Part shown: positions 14,816 to 22,105 of the stretch, in pieces | Layout of the letters: each line of letters starts with the position of its first letter | Numbering within the stretch: the stretch's first letter is position 1 | Source: a virus | DNA length: 30,351 nt | Direction: 5' to 3' (one strand) | IMG/VR virus record: IMGVR_UViG_3300042900_000613 | Coordinates: 1-30,351 of that record | The notes under the pieces: generated by a model | Seen by the model: only the letters and a program-made list of their open reading frames with translations | What the model was told of the DNA's origin: nothing | Database searches by the model: none | Program-made: the position numbers and the translations under genes

Positions 14816-15139
14816 ATGGGCGCAGGAGTAGCATCAGCAGATGCATTTAGAAACATCATAGTACATCCAGGGCATCATTACATTGGTGCTGACTCAACTG
14901 ACAGTGCTGTACAGTTGACCGCAGGATCCGGCATTGATCTAGAAGTAGATGTACACAGCAAAGAAATAATCTTTCACGGGACAAATTGTCTCAAATGTCT
15001 CAGTAAAGATGAAATTCTCAGCATTGAAAATCCACAGTTGGGCCAGTTGTTTGCAGTCAAACACAATGACACAATATCCGCACTCGCACTATTCAATGGT
15101 GTAAATTGGTCAAAAGTAGATCTAACATCTACTCTATAG
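14816..15139 (+). CDS. Small beta-rich structural/fibre-type protein
   Basis: A 107-residue protein with alternating beta-strand pattern: V-H-P-G-H-H-Y-I-G-A-D-S, then Q-L-T-A-G-S-G-I-D-L-E-V-D and a C-terminal L-F-N-G-V-N-W-S-K-V-D. The T-A-G-S-G-I-x-L segment is a frequent element of phage fibre proteins and also appears in the giant fibre downstream (A-A-G-S-G-I-N-I). It lies directly before a longer fibre gene. It is probably a virion component or a short fibre accessory; no specific homologue was recognised. Translation starts at ATG 14816, 8 bases after GGAG in the hairpin. Confidence 0.6.
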   Translation: MGAGVASADAFRNIIVHPGHHYIGADSTDSAVQLTAGSGIDLEVDVHSKEIIFHGTNCLKCLSKDEILSIENPQLGQLFAVKHNDTISALALFNGVNWSKVDLTSTL

Positions 15140-15142
15140 GCG

Positions 15143-15150
15143 TATAAATA
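15143..15150 (+). promoter_or_regulatory. T4-type late promoter (exact TATAAATA)
   Basis: TATAAATA in the 30-base gap before the fibre gene at 15170 is an exact match to the T4 late-promoter consensus. It is followed by TATACAGT (15149-15156), the same half-site seen at the promoters at 496-520 and 17038-17056. AGGG (15161-15164) is 5 bases before the ATG. Confidence 0.65.
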
Positions 15151-15169
15151 TACAGTCTAGAGGGCAGAT

Positions 15170-16462
15170 ATGGAAAACAATATAACATTCACTGGCAATA
15201 CTCAAAGAGAATTGGACGGTCAAGGGCTACTTTTTACCAGTGGAAACACTACAAAACACTTCATTATGCGTGAGGGAAATTTGTGGGCCAACACTAATAT
15301 TAATCTAACATCGGGATATGGGCTGTTGTATAACAATACGCTGGTTCTAAAACAAAATGAACTAGGCAGTACTGTTGTCAAAAGCAATCTTAAAGAAGTA
15401 GGTATTCTTAAGAATCTCACAGTGGGCGGGCATGCTAATTTAGGAAATACACTTAAAGTAGACAGTGATTTTCGACGTGTTGGTATTGGTACTGATGCTC
15501 CTAATGCTGGCCTCAGTGTTGTAGACAACGGAGTTGAACTGGTTATCGGTAGTCATAAAAATGACACTGGCAAAATTGGAACTTACACCGCTGATGATCT
15601 TGTGTTGGTAACTGACAATACTGATAGATTACTGATCACTAGATCAGGCGAAGTCATAGTTGGTCATACTAAATTTAAAAACGGTGTGCTGCGAGTACAT
15701 GGTAAAATCATTGCCGACAGCATAGAAACCAGCAATCGAAATAACAAAGCAATTGAATTTATTGCACCAGACTGGCACACTGAACCAGTAACTACCGGAT
15801 TAGTATGGTTAGGTTCGGGCAAACGATCATTGACTTTTGAAGTAGATCCTGACAGACTGGTCAGTACAGAAATTATAGACTTGGCCAAAGATCGATACTA
15901 CTGTGTCGACGGCGCCATGGTTATTAGTAAAAATACACTGGGTGCTACTGTCACTGAATCAAGTTTGACTAAATTAGGCACACTGCAAAATTTATCAGTC
16001 TACGGCACAGTCAAGTTTGACAGCAAAGGCGAAGTGTTGACGTTTGATAAAGGTTTACATTTAACCAGCAACAACAATACTATCAGTTTCGATTCTCAAG
16101 GTGTAAAAACATCCAACAGTTTTGAAGTTACTGTGGATGGAGAATCAGAAATCACAGTCAGTGCCGCAGGACATATTTCCATTGGCAATCGACATAACAC
16201 CAACAGAGTTGTATCAGTGTATGGACAACTAAGTGTAGGTGTTCGTCATCCAGATCCCACAGTTAGTTTCACCACTGCAGGCACTATGAGTTTTGCTGGA
16301 AAAAAATTCATAACTGGGGACAGCGTACCAGTATCAGGACAATTCAACAAAGGAGATATTTGTTGGAATATTGATCCCAAAATTAGTGATTATGTTGGTT
16401 GGGTATGTGTGATGTCTGGAACACCTGGACAATGGGAACCATTTGGTGCAATCGGAAAATGA
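15170..16462 (+). CDS. Tail-fibre/structural protein with internal duplication
   Basis: A 430-residue beta-rich protein with the hallmarks of phage fibre shafts: V-G-I-G-T-D-A-P-N-A-G-L-S-V near residue 105, repeated short strand-turn units, and a C-terminal segment G-D-I-C-W-N-I-D-P-K followed by G-W-V-C-V-M-S-G-T-P-G-Q-W, which is common at the end of phage tail proteins. A segment near residues 54-85 (L-V-L-K-Q-N-E-L-G-S-T-V-V-K-S-N-L) is repeated near 249-280 (M-V-I-S-K-N-T-L-G-A-T-V-T-E-S-S-L). It follows an exact T4-type late promoter. It probably forms a trimeric receptor-binding or accessory fibre. Its end overlaps the next gene. Confidence 0.8.
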   Translation: MENNITFTGNTQRELDGQGLLFTSGNTTKHFIMREGNLWANTNINLTSGYGLLYNNTLVLKQNELGSTVVKSNLKEVGILKNLTVGGHANLGNTLKVDSDFRRVGIGTDAPNAGLSVVDNGVELVIGSHKNDTGKIGTYTADDLVLVTDNTDRLLITRSGEVIVGHTKFKNGVLRVHGKIIADSIETSNRNNKAIEFIAPDWHTEPVTTGLVWLGSGKRSLTFEVDPDRLVSTEIIDLAKDRYYCVDGAMVISKNTLGATVTESSLTKLGTLQNLSVYGTVKFDSKGEVLTFDKGLHLTSNNNTISFDSQGVKTSNSFEVTVDGESEITVSAAGHISIGNRHNTNRVVSVYGQLSVGVRHPDPTVSFTTAGTMSFAGKKFITGDSVPVSGQFNKGDICWNIDPKISDYVGWVCVMSGTPGQWEPFGAIGK

Positions 16463-17045
16463 TATCTGGGTAGTGGGCAACGGGATTAGTAGACAAAATT
16501 ATCCGCTAAGAAAATTACAAGGCAAAATTATTGGGTGTAATGCCATACACCGTGACTACGTTGTTGATGAAATAGTTGCGGTTGATCGTCGAATGGTTGA
16601 AGAAATCAGACTCAATGAAAAATATCACAATACTGTAATTTACACTAGACAAGACTGGATGGCGTTTTACACTGATCAGACACAGATTAGACCAGTGCCA
16701 GAACTGCCATACAAGGGACTACATAAATTTGACAGTCCTTTACATTGGAACAGTGGACCTTATGCAGTGTTACTGGCGGCATTGAAGCAACCACACACTG
16801 TTAATCTATTGGGATTTGATCTGTACGGTATTGGTAAAACTTATAATAACTTATACATGAACACTCCTAATTATGGCAAGGCCGGTGACCGACCCGTCGG
16901 ACATAGTTTCTGGATAGTGCAGTTGGCAAAGATATTCGAACTTAACCCTAATATAGAATTTATACAGTGGCAACGACCTAATTGGCAAAATCCCTCCCAG
17001 TGGAAGGGATTCAAGAACTTGACAATTAAAGAAATTACTGTATAA
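16446..17045 (+). CDS. GT42/DUF115-like protein following the fibre gene
   Basis: Starts inside the end of the fibre gene with GTG 16446 (TTG 16443 is the alternative); the fold begins at once with I-W-V-V-G-N-G-I-S-R. Then come I-I-G-C-N-A-I-H-R-D, D-E-I-V-A-V-D-R-R-M, and W-N-S-G-P-Y-A-V-L-L-A-A followed by N-L-L-G-F-D-L-Y-G. This order (GNG-S, CNA, SG-A-A, G-D-Y) resembles the GT42 sialyltransferase/DUF115 group, in which the Gly-Asn and Ser-Gly segments contact the sugar nucleotide. About 200 residues, no signal peptide. Lying directly behind a fibre gene, it could glycosylate that fibre. It may instead be a nucleotide-binding phage protein without transferase activity. Confidence 0.55.
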   Translation: MQSENDIWVVGNGISRQNYPLRKLQGKIIGCNAIHRDYVVDEIVAVDRRMVEEIRLNEKYHNTVIYTRQDWMAFYTDQTQIRPVPELPYKGLHKFDSPLHWNSGPYAVLLAALKQPHTVNLLGFDLYGIGKTYNNLYMNTPNYGKAGDRPVGHSFWIVQLAKIFELNPNIEFIQWQRPNWQNPSQWKGFKNLTIKEITV

Positions 17046-17056
17046 TTACTATACAG
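17019..17056 (+). promoter_or_regulatory. Consensus promoter with the shared palindromic operator
   Basis: TTGACA (17019-17024), 16-base spacer, TATAAT (17041-17046). CTGTATA (17038-17044) and TATACAG (17050-17056) form a 7-base inverted repeat over the -10 box, matching the arms at 496-520. It should drive the QueD-KdsA-glycosyltransferase operon, with a start near 17053. Confidence 0.7.
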
Positions 17057-17093
17057 CGGACTTTTTACGTCATTCACCCCGCTATATAAACTC
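17055..17093 (+). ncRNA. 5' leader hairpin before the QueD-like gene (possible preQ1-type element)
   Basis: AGCGG (17055-17059) can pair with CCGCT (17079-17083) right at the expected 5' end of the transcript, leaving a 19-base loop that ends in CACC, followed by an A-rich tail ATATAAACTC. This broadly resembles the plan of class I preQ1 aptamers (5-base stem, CACC before the 3' arm, A-rich tail), but the loop is longer and only a weak pseudoknot pairing can be drawn. CTATATAAAC may instead be a late-promoter relative. Confidence 0.25.
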
Positions 17094-17134
17094 TGCATGT
17101 CGTCAAACTTGCTACCTTACAAAGGAGACTAGAG

Positions 17135-17641
17135 ATGGCAAATCTACAACCCGTACTTTATAAGTACACTTCGACAAAAGAATATCACGACGCATTTCCC
17201 TGTGCTTACAGGCAATGGAGAAGTGATAGTCACTGTAATTTAATTCACGGCTATTCATTTAGCATGAAGTTTTACTTTGGCACCAACAACCTAGACGTTC
17301 GCAATTGGGCGGCCGACTATGGTGGTTTAAAAGAACTAAAGAAAACACTAGAAGATCAATTTGATCATACACTAATTGTTGCACAAGATGATCCAGAAAT
17401 GGCTACATTCAAATTGCTACAAGAAAAGAATATGGCCAAGATTGTAGTGTTACCTCGTCTAGGTTGTGAAGGCCTTAGCGACATGCTCTACAAATATGTC
17501 AATGGCGTTTACATTCCAGAGATGTGGGGTAAGGGTGAAGCAGAACGCCTGTGGTGCTATCGTGTAGAAGTCCGTGAAACACAAGCCAATATGGCGTTCC
17601 GTGAAGGGCACCGTGAATGGAATGAAGACTTGTTTGAATGA
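17135..17641 (+). CDS. QueD/6-carboxytetrahydropterin synthase-like enzyme, variant metal site
   Basis: Belongs to the QueD/PTPS fold: the N-terminal segment F-P-C-A-Y-R-Q-W-R leads to S-H-C-N-L-I-H-G-Y, then D-Y-G-G-L-K-E-L-K and F-D-H-T-L-I-V, then G-C-E-G-L-S and V-E-V-R-E-T. QueD normally binds zinc with three histidines, one in A-A-H-R and two in H-G-H. Here two of those positions are Tyr (Y25, Y40); H38 and the catalytic-type C34 remain, and H33 could be a substitute ligand. I recall this H-G-Y form in other phages, so it seems a subfamily rather than a mutation. GGAG lies 8 bases before the ATG, and the gene is coupled to kdsA by ATGA. It probably acts in deazaguanine or pterin synthesis. 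Confidence 0.82.
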   Translation: MANLQPVLYKYTSTKEYHDAFPCAYRQWRSDSHCNLIHGYSFSMKFYFGTNNLDVRNWAADYGGLKELKKTLEDQFDHTLIVAQDDPEMATFKLLQEKNMAKIVVLPRLGCEGLSDMLYKYVNGVYIPEMWGKGEAERLWCYRVEVRETQANMAFREGHREWNEDLFE

Positions 17642-18462
17642 TTAATATTAATAATATTTCTATAGGATTAGGACAGGATCTTGCATTAATTGCAGGTCCC
17701 TGTCAAATTGAAAGCATGAGTCATGCTTTAGATACTGCAGGACATATTAGTGAAATTTGCAAAAAGGTAGGCTTAAAGTTTATCTACAAAAGCAGTTTTG
17801 ACAAGGCCAATCGATCAAGTATTTCAACACAGCGAGGTCTAGGAATTGACGAAGGACTACAGATTCTCAATGCTGTTAAACATCAATTAGGAGTGCCTGT
17901 TTTAACTGACATTCACGAAAGTTATCAGGCAGAGTTGTGTGCTAACGCTGGCATTGATGTTTTGCAGATCCCAGCGTTTCTCTGCAGGCAAACTGACCTA
18001 TTGTTGGCTGCAGGAGAAACAGGATGTGCCATTAATGTTAAAAAAGGTCAATTCCTTGCACCTCATGACATGAAAAATGTTGCAGATAAAATTGCATCAA
18101 CGGGCAATAAACGAATAATGCTTTGTGAAAGAGGATACACTCATGGATATAATAATCTTGTTGTCGATATGCGTAGTCTACCCATTATGGCAAGCACTGG
18201 CTATCCAGTGGTCTTTGATGCCACACATTCTGTTCAACAGCCTGGAGGAATGGGAGAAAGATCTGGCGGAGATAGGACCATGGTCCCGTACTTGGCGAGA
18301 GCTGCTGTAGCCACAGGCTCAGTCGCTGCTGTGTTTATGGAATGTCATGAAGATCCGGATCGAGCCCCTAGCGATGGACCTAATATGATTCCGCTGTCTC
18401 AGTTAGAATCGATAATAACACAATTGAAACAAATACATCAATTAACTCAAAATTATGAATAA
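17638..18462 (+). CDS. kdsA: 3-deoxy-8-phosphooctulonate synthase (metal-dependent KdsA)
   Basis: Condenses phosphoenolpyruvate with arabinose-5-phosphate to Kdo-8-phosphate, the first committed step to the Kdo of lipopolysaccharide. Family segments are in order: A-G-P-C-Q-I-E-S with C22, [33 protein letters not shown], and [10 protein letters not shown]. The cysteine in G-P-C marks the metal-dependent class; the E. coli enzyme has Asn there. At 274 residues it is full length. The ATG overlaps the stop of the QueD-like gene, and its own end overlaps the next glycosyltransferase by 8 bases, so the genes are cotranslated. KdsA is known from some marine cyanophages. Confidence 0.95.
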   Translation: MININNISIGLGQDLALIAGPCQIESMSHALDTAGHISEICKKVGLKFIYKSSFDKANRSSISTQRGLGIDEGLQILNAVKHQLGVPVLTDIHESYQAELCANAGIDVLQIPAFLCRQTDLLLAAGETGCAINVKKGQFLAPHDMKNVADKIASTGNKRIMLCERGYTHGYNNLVVDMRSLPIMASTGYPVVFDATHSVQQPGGMGERSGGDRTMVPYLARAAVATGSVAAVFMECHEDPDRAPSDGPNMIPLSQLESIITQLKQIHQLTQNYE

Positions 18463-19162
18463 CGAAAAATGGATTGTATGCTTAAAGCATGGCAGCAAAT
18501 ATAGTGCATTGTATGTGAACAAATTGTACAGCATGGCCAAGCGCCACAGCACAGTGCCATTTAAATTTGCTTGCTTAACTGAGGACGGCACTGGTCTTAA
18601 CAAAGATATAAAAGTATTAAACTTGCCAATGTTGGGAAATACCAAAGGCTGGTGGTTTAAACCTTATTTGTTTGCTAAGTCGTTTCCGCTGACTGGAACT
18701 ATATTGTACTTTGATCTCGATTTGGTCATTGTAAACTCTATTGATAAATTTTGGGACTACGAGCCAGGCCAAAATGTTATCTTGCAAAATTTCAAATTGC
18801 CCAAACAACCAGAAACCAGCGACTTTAACAGCAGTATCATACGATTTACCAGTCAAAGTCTCACGCACGTATGGCATGAATTTGTCAGCGATAGTGAAAA
18901 AATCAAAATCAAGTATCACGGTGATCAAGATTGGATTTTTGCATCGGCACAAAAACAGTTTGTGACCTGGCCTAGCACCTGGGCAAAAAGTTACAAATGG
19001 GAAATTAGAAACAAAACTGACCTTGAAGTGTACAACAACCGATATAGATTTAAATCTATAGCCAACCCTACTGTGTCTCCAGATACCAGTGTGTTGGTGT
19101 TTCATGGTGATCCAAAACCACACGAAACAGATGATCCAATAATTGTGGAAAACTGGCGTTAA
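18455..19162 (+). CDS. Glycosyltransferase, GT-A/GT8-like (tandem copy 1)
   Basis: A 235-residue protein with a GT-A-like pattern: N-terminal [10 protein letters not shown], then F-A-C-L-T-E-D, then [10 protein letters not shown] and the metal-binding D-x-D as Y-F-D-L-D-L-V (D87, D89), later Y-H-G-D-Q-D-W-I and a C-terminal [10 protein letters not shown]. These features match small sugar transferases of the GT8-related type. It starts 8 bases inside kdsA without a clear Shine-Dalgarno, so translation is probably coupled. The next gene is a paralogue of the same length and plan. Confidence 0.75.
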   Translation: MNNEKWIVCLKHGSKYSALYVNKLYSMAKRHSTVPFKFACLTEDGTGLNKDIKVLNLPMLGNTKGWWFKPYLFAKSFPLTGTILYFDLDLVIVNSIDKFWDYEPGQNVILQNFKLPKQPETSDFNSSIIRFTSQSLTHVWHEFVSDSEKIKIKYHGDQDWIFASAQKQFVTWPSTWAKSYKWEIRNKTDLEVYNNRYRFKSIANPTVSPDTSVLVFHGDPKPHETDDPIIVENWR

Positions 19163-19851
19163 TGATCAATGTTATCTGTTTGAAACACGGTACAAAATAT
19201 AGCAGTGACTATGTTAATCGTTTATATTATATGGTAAAACGACATCTAACACTGCCCCACAAATTTTATTGTTTTACTGAAGACACATCTGAAATTGATT
19301 CAAACATCATTATAAAACCTCTGCCCAACAATACTCTCAAAGGGTGGTGGTGGAAACCCTATATCTTTAAAAAAGGTCAATTTGACAGCGGCGATGTCAA
19401 TTTATTTCTAGACCTGGACACAGTGATAATAAAAAATATTGACAAGTTTTTTCAATTTCATCCTGATAGTTTTTGTGGCCTTAGAGATCCAGGCAGAGTG
19501 TGGAGGGCCAATTACCACATGTTGGGCAGTGCAGTGATGCGATGGAACAACGGTGACTTTTCGGACATCTGGGAAAACTTAGAAAAGAATCTAGGCATTA
19601 CTACAAAATATCATGGGGATCAGAATTATATCTATGCAATGCATAGCGATTCTATTGTATTTTACCCCGACGATTGGATTAGAAGTTATAAGTGGGAAGT
19701 AAGGTCTAAATCTGAATTGTTAAACGACAACAGTAACTTTAAAGAAATCAAAAATCCTACGCCACATCCTGAAACAGCAATATTGGCATTTCATGGTAAG
19801 CCAATGGTACATGTAGTTAAAGATCCTATAATAGTTGATAATTGGATTTAA
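19162..19851 (+). CDS. Glycosyltransferase, GT-A/GT8-like (tandem copy 2)
   Basis: Paralogue of the upstream gene, joined to it by a TAATG overlap. Matching landmarks are I-C-L-K-H-G-T-K-Y, F-T-E-D, K-G-W-W-W-K-P-Y-I-F, L-F-L-D-L-D-T-V (D84, D86), Y-H-G-D-Q-N-Y-I and A-F-H-G-K-P. The acceptor-side centre differs (G-L-R-D-P-G-R-V-W here), which suggests a different acceptor or linkage after duplication. 229 residues, complete. The last 26 bases overlap the convergent minus-strand glycosyltransferase-like gene. Confidence 0.75.
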   Translation: MINVICLKHGTKYSSDYVNRLYYMVKRHLTLPHKFYCFTEDTSEIDSNIIIKPLPNNTLKGWWWKPYIFKKGQFDSGDVNLFLDLDTVIIKNIDKFFQFHPDSFCGLRDPGRVWRANYHMLGSAVMRWNNGDFSDIWENLEKNLGITTKYHGDQNYIYAMHSDSIVFYPDDWIRSYKWEVRSKSELLNDNSNFKEIKNPTPHPETAILAFHGKPMVHVVKDPIIVDNWI

Positions 19852-20683
19852 GATATCTCAGTAGGTGATCAATAACGTCTGCTTGGCGCATTTCATCTGT
19901 GGTATATTCTGTTTGTAACAAAGTTGACAACCATTCAGTTTTATCATACACAGTAGGAGTCTCTATGTTGGCCAAATTAACATTGCTAACAGGATATGCT
20001 AAACTAGATTGATCAACGTGTACAGGAATTCCCCAAAGTGCAGCAATGATAGCCGGATTAGAATTGTGATTGATCAAAAATCGTGTGTTGCTGAGAGATT
20101 CTATTAAACTACGATCGTTGCTGAGTGGATTAGGTTTCGACACAGTGACATTTTTGTGCTTGCTCATATTGAACTGCATAGGGACTCGAGGATGTGCCCG
20201 TATATGAATTGGTCTGTGAGAAAATTTTCTCACGTTAGATATGGTATTTTCTAACCAATTAACAGTGATAGGTTGATTGCGCCACTGCTCACTCATGTGA
20301 TTTTGTGTACATATGGTTATGACATCCCCTGTAATTTTATCAGGATGTAATGATATCTTTTTTAAATGTGGCCTTGTAATGGACCGAGCCCATTCAAAAT
20401 GGCCCATGTTGACCCCATTGACGCCAATCTTCCAAGTTTGATCTCTCTCTAAACACCCAATTTCTAAAACTACCACAGGTTTGTTTCTAAGTTGAAATGA
20501 GTTGAATATTTCCTGTGCTGGTCGCATACGTCCGTTCCACAGCACTGACCATATCACTGCTACATCGGCCGTGATGTCATGTTCTACTACTTGTTGTCCG
20601 TGTTTGGTTAGTCCTTGTACAAACGCATCAAATACCGGAGCACTATTTAAAGCACCAAATTTATTAAATATCGAAAATTTCAT
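19826..20683 (-). CDS. Capsule/LPS-type glycosyltransferase-like protein
   Basis: Starts at ATG 20683 (M-K-F-S-I-F-N-K-F-G); the frame upstream offers only a TTG. 285 residues without a signal peptide. The C-terminal half has I-H-I-R-A-H-P-R-V-P, then S-L-I-E-S-L-S-N-T-R-F-L-I-N-H-N-S-N-P-A and A-L-W-G-I-P-V-H-V, the arrangement seen in capsule-export/KpsS-like GT-B transferases (a His-Pro region, a Ser/Asn-rich nucleotide site and a G-I-P strand). The exact donor is unknown. It is divergent from uvsE, whose promoter lies inside and just before its start region, and convergent with the tandem transferases. Confidence 0.6.
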   Translation of the reverse strand: MKFSIFNKFGALNSAPVFDAFVQGLTKHGQQVVEHDITADVAVIWSVLWNGRMRPAQEIFNSFQLRNKPVVVLEIGCLERDQTWKIGVNGVNMGHFEWARSITRPHLKKISLHPDKITGDVITICTQNHMSEQWRNQPITVNWLENTISNVRKFSHRPIHIRAHPRVPMQFNMSKHKNVTVSKPNPLSNDRSLIESLSNTRFLINHNSNPAIIAALWGIPVHVDQSSLAYPVSNVNLANIETPTVYDKTEWLSTLLQTEYTTDEMRQADVIDHLLRYLKSNYQLL

Positions 20684-20711
20684 TGACAAATTTCATTAGT
20701 TCTGTTATTAT
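20683..20711 (+). promoter_or_regulatory. Near-consensus promoter giving a leaderless uvsE transcript
   Basis: TTGACA (20683-20688), 17-base spacer, TATTAT (20706-20711). The uvsE ATG at 20717 is 5 bases past the -10 box and has no Shine-Dalgarno, so RNA should start at or beside the start codon. The -35 box overlaps the first codon of the divergent minus-strand gene. Confidence 0.65.
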
Positions 20712-20716
20712 ATAGC

Positions 20717-21757
20717 ATGACTACACATACCACACACAAACTTGGCTTTGCTTGCAAATGGATTGACCGTCCTGATCAAATGAACGGCATTAAGCCTAAA
20801 GATGACGCTAAACAATATAATACCAGCAGTACTACTGTCAGTTGGTTAAATAGACAAAGCCAGCAAATAGCCGAAGAAAAACTATGGGATCTAATGAAAG
20901 ACAACATAGAATCTATTCGCAAACTTGTTGAACGTGTAGGAGCACTTGATGAAAATCTTAGAATGGTACGACTCGGCAGCGATATCTTACCTGTGTATAC
21001 TCAGCAGGATTGGAGTTGGTTTTGGCGGCTTCCTGATGTCCGAGCCTATTGCGAAAGAGCATTTCGAGCCGTGGGAGATGTGGCTCGCCAGAGCGGCGTT
21101 AGGTTGTCTTTTCATCCTGGTCAGTTTACTGTCTTGGCAAGTGAGTCAGATGATATTGTAAATAGGTCAATAGAGGAGTTTGAATATCATGTCGATATGG
21201 TTCGCTGGATGGGATACGGTAAGTCGTTCCAAGACTTCAAAGTCAACGTACACATCTCAGGTCGAAGAGGTCCCCAAGGCATTAAAGATGTACTCGGACG
21301 ACTTACCCCCGAAGCAAGAAATGTTATCACAATCGAAAACGACGAGAACGCATGGGGAATCGAAGACAGTCTCGAACTGCAAAAGCATTGCGCCCTCGTG
21401 CTTGATATACACCATCACTGGGTCCGTACAGGAGACTACATTCACCCCTCCGACGATAGAGTTCTGCGTGTAATTGACAGTTGGCGAGGTGTACGCCCTG
21501 TTATGCATTATTCTGTTAGTCGAGAAGAATGGTTGCCTAATCACTGTAATAAAACACTACCTGATTATGCGGCACTATTAGAATCTGGGCACAAAAAACA
21601 AAAACTCAGAGCACACTCAAACTTCTACTGGAACACAGCAGTGAATGAATGGGCACTGAGTTTTTTAGCAACACATGATATCATGTGTGAATCAAAATCA
21701 AAGAATCTTGCTTCATTTGCTCTTTACGAGCAGGCTAAAACATTAAACCTTCTTTGA
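20717..21757 (+). CDS. uvsE: UV damage endonuclease UvsE (UVDE)
   Basis: A TIM-barrel repair endonuclease that nicks DNA 5' to UV photoproducts. Family segments are in order: L-G-F-A-C-K-W near the N-terminus, V-R-L-G-S-D-I-L-P, L-S-F-H-P-G-Q-F, V-N-V-H-I-S-G-R-R-G, I-E-N-D-E, L-V-L-D-I-H-H-H-W, M-H-Y-S-V-S-R, and R-A-H-S-N-F-Y-W. The conserved His/Glu/Asp residues of the metal cluster are present. 346 residues, a normal size. It is probably translated from a leaderless mRNA. The stop overlaps the end of the convergent Ala/Pro-rich gene by 15 bases. It fits a phage exposed to sunlight. Confidence 0.92.
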   Translation: MTTHTTHKLGFACKWIDRPDQMNGIKPKDDAKQYNTSSTTVSWLNRQSQQIAEEKLWDLMKDNIESIRKLVERVGALDENLRMVRLGSDILPVYTQQDWSWFWRLPDVRAYCERAFRAVGDVARQSGVRLSFHPGQFTVLASESDDIVNRSIEEFEYHVDMVRWMGYGKSFQDFKVNVHISGRRGPQGIKDVLGRLTPEARNVITIENDENAWGIEDSLELQKHCALVLDIHHHWVRTGDYIHPSDDRVLRVIDSWRGVRPVMHYSVSREEWLPNHCNKTLPDYAALLESGHKKQKLRAHSNFYWNTAVNEWALSFLATHDIMCESKSKNLASFALYEQAKTLNLL

Positions 21758-22063
21758 TCTAGACTTTCGTGGCGCTTTAGTAGGTACTGCAGGCGATTTA
21801 GGTTTAGCAGTAACTTTGGCTGGTCCGCGCTTTGCCGTAGATTTAGGCGCGGCTACTTCGGGCTGTGTTGGCTCAGTTACTATTGTATCAACTACTAACG
21901 TTGGCGCAACTGCGTCCGACGTGATTATCACTGCGTCAGGAACAATTGCCGCTACCGGAGCAGGTGCTGCCTCAACTACTGGTGTTACTTCTACTTTGTA
22001 TGGTGCCGCTGGGGCTGCTTCTGGCTTTTTGCCTGTGAAGAATTCTACGATTTTATTGAACAT
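21743..22063 (-). CDS. Ala/Pro/Val-rich basic-tailed protein (histone H1-like tail)
   Basis: A 106-residue low-complexity protein: a short helix M-F-N-K-I-V-E-F-F, then an Ala/Pro/Val linker of about 60 residues, then a Lys/Arg/Ala/Pro tail ending R-K-S-R-S-K-K-V. The tail resembles H1-like DNA-binding tails of bacteria and phages, so DNA or RNA binding is possible; nothing enzymatic is visible. AGGAGG (22071-22076 on the minus strand) lies 7 bases before the ATG, an excellent site suggesting high expression, and TAATAAATA just upstream (22085-22093) may be a late promoter. Its end overlaps that of uvsE. Confidence 0.65.
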   Translation of the reverse strand: MFNKIVEFFTGKKPEAAPAAPYKVEVTPVVEAAPAPVAAIVPDAVIITSDAVAPTLVVDTIVTEPTQPEVAAPKSTAKRGPAKVTAKPKSPAVPTKAPRKSRSKKV

Positions 22064-22084
22064 TTAAGTTCCTCCTGTGGCAAT

Positions 22085-22101
22085 TATTTATTACATAAAT
22101 A
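22085..22101. promoter_or_regulatory. Divergent late-promoter-like pair
   Basis: On the minus strand TAATAAATA (22085-22093) faces the basic-tailed gene; on the plus strand CATAAATA (22094-22101) faces the SOD-like gene. The two boxes are back to back. The plus-strand box ends 4 bases before ATG 22106, which has no Shine-Dalgarno, so that transcript would be nearly leaderless. Confidence 0.4.
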
Positions 22102-22105
22102 CCGC

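Noticed and set aside
17046-17134. tRNA in the 89-base gap before the QueD-like gene
   Set aside because: Only one short hairpin can be drawn; no cloverleaf, no T-loop (GTTCRA) and no acceptor pairing.
18617-19123. 168-codon minus-strand frame opposite the first tandem glycosyltransferase
   Set aside because: It is a shadow of a gene with a clear D-x-D motif and a paralogue; it has no start signal of its own.
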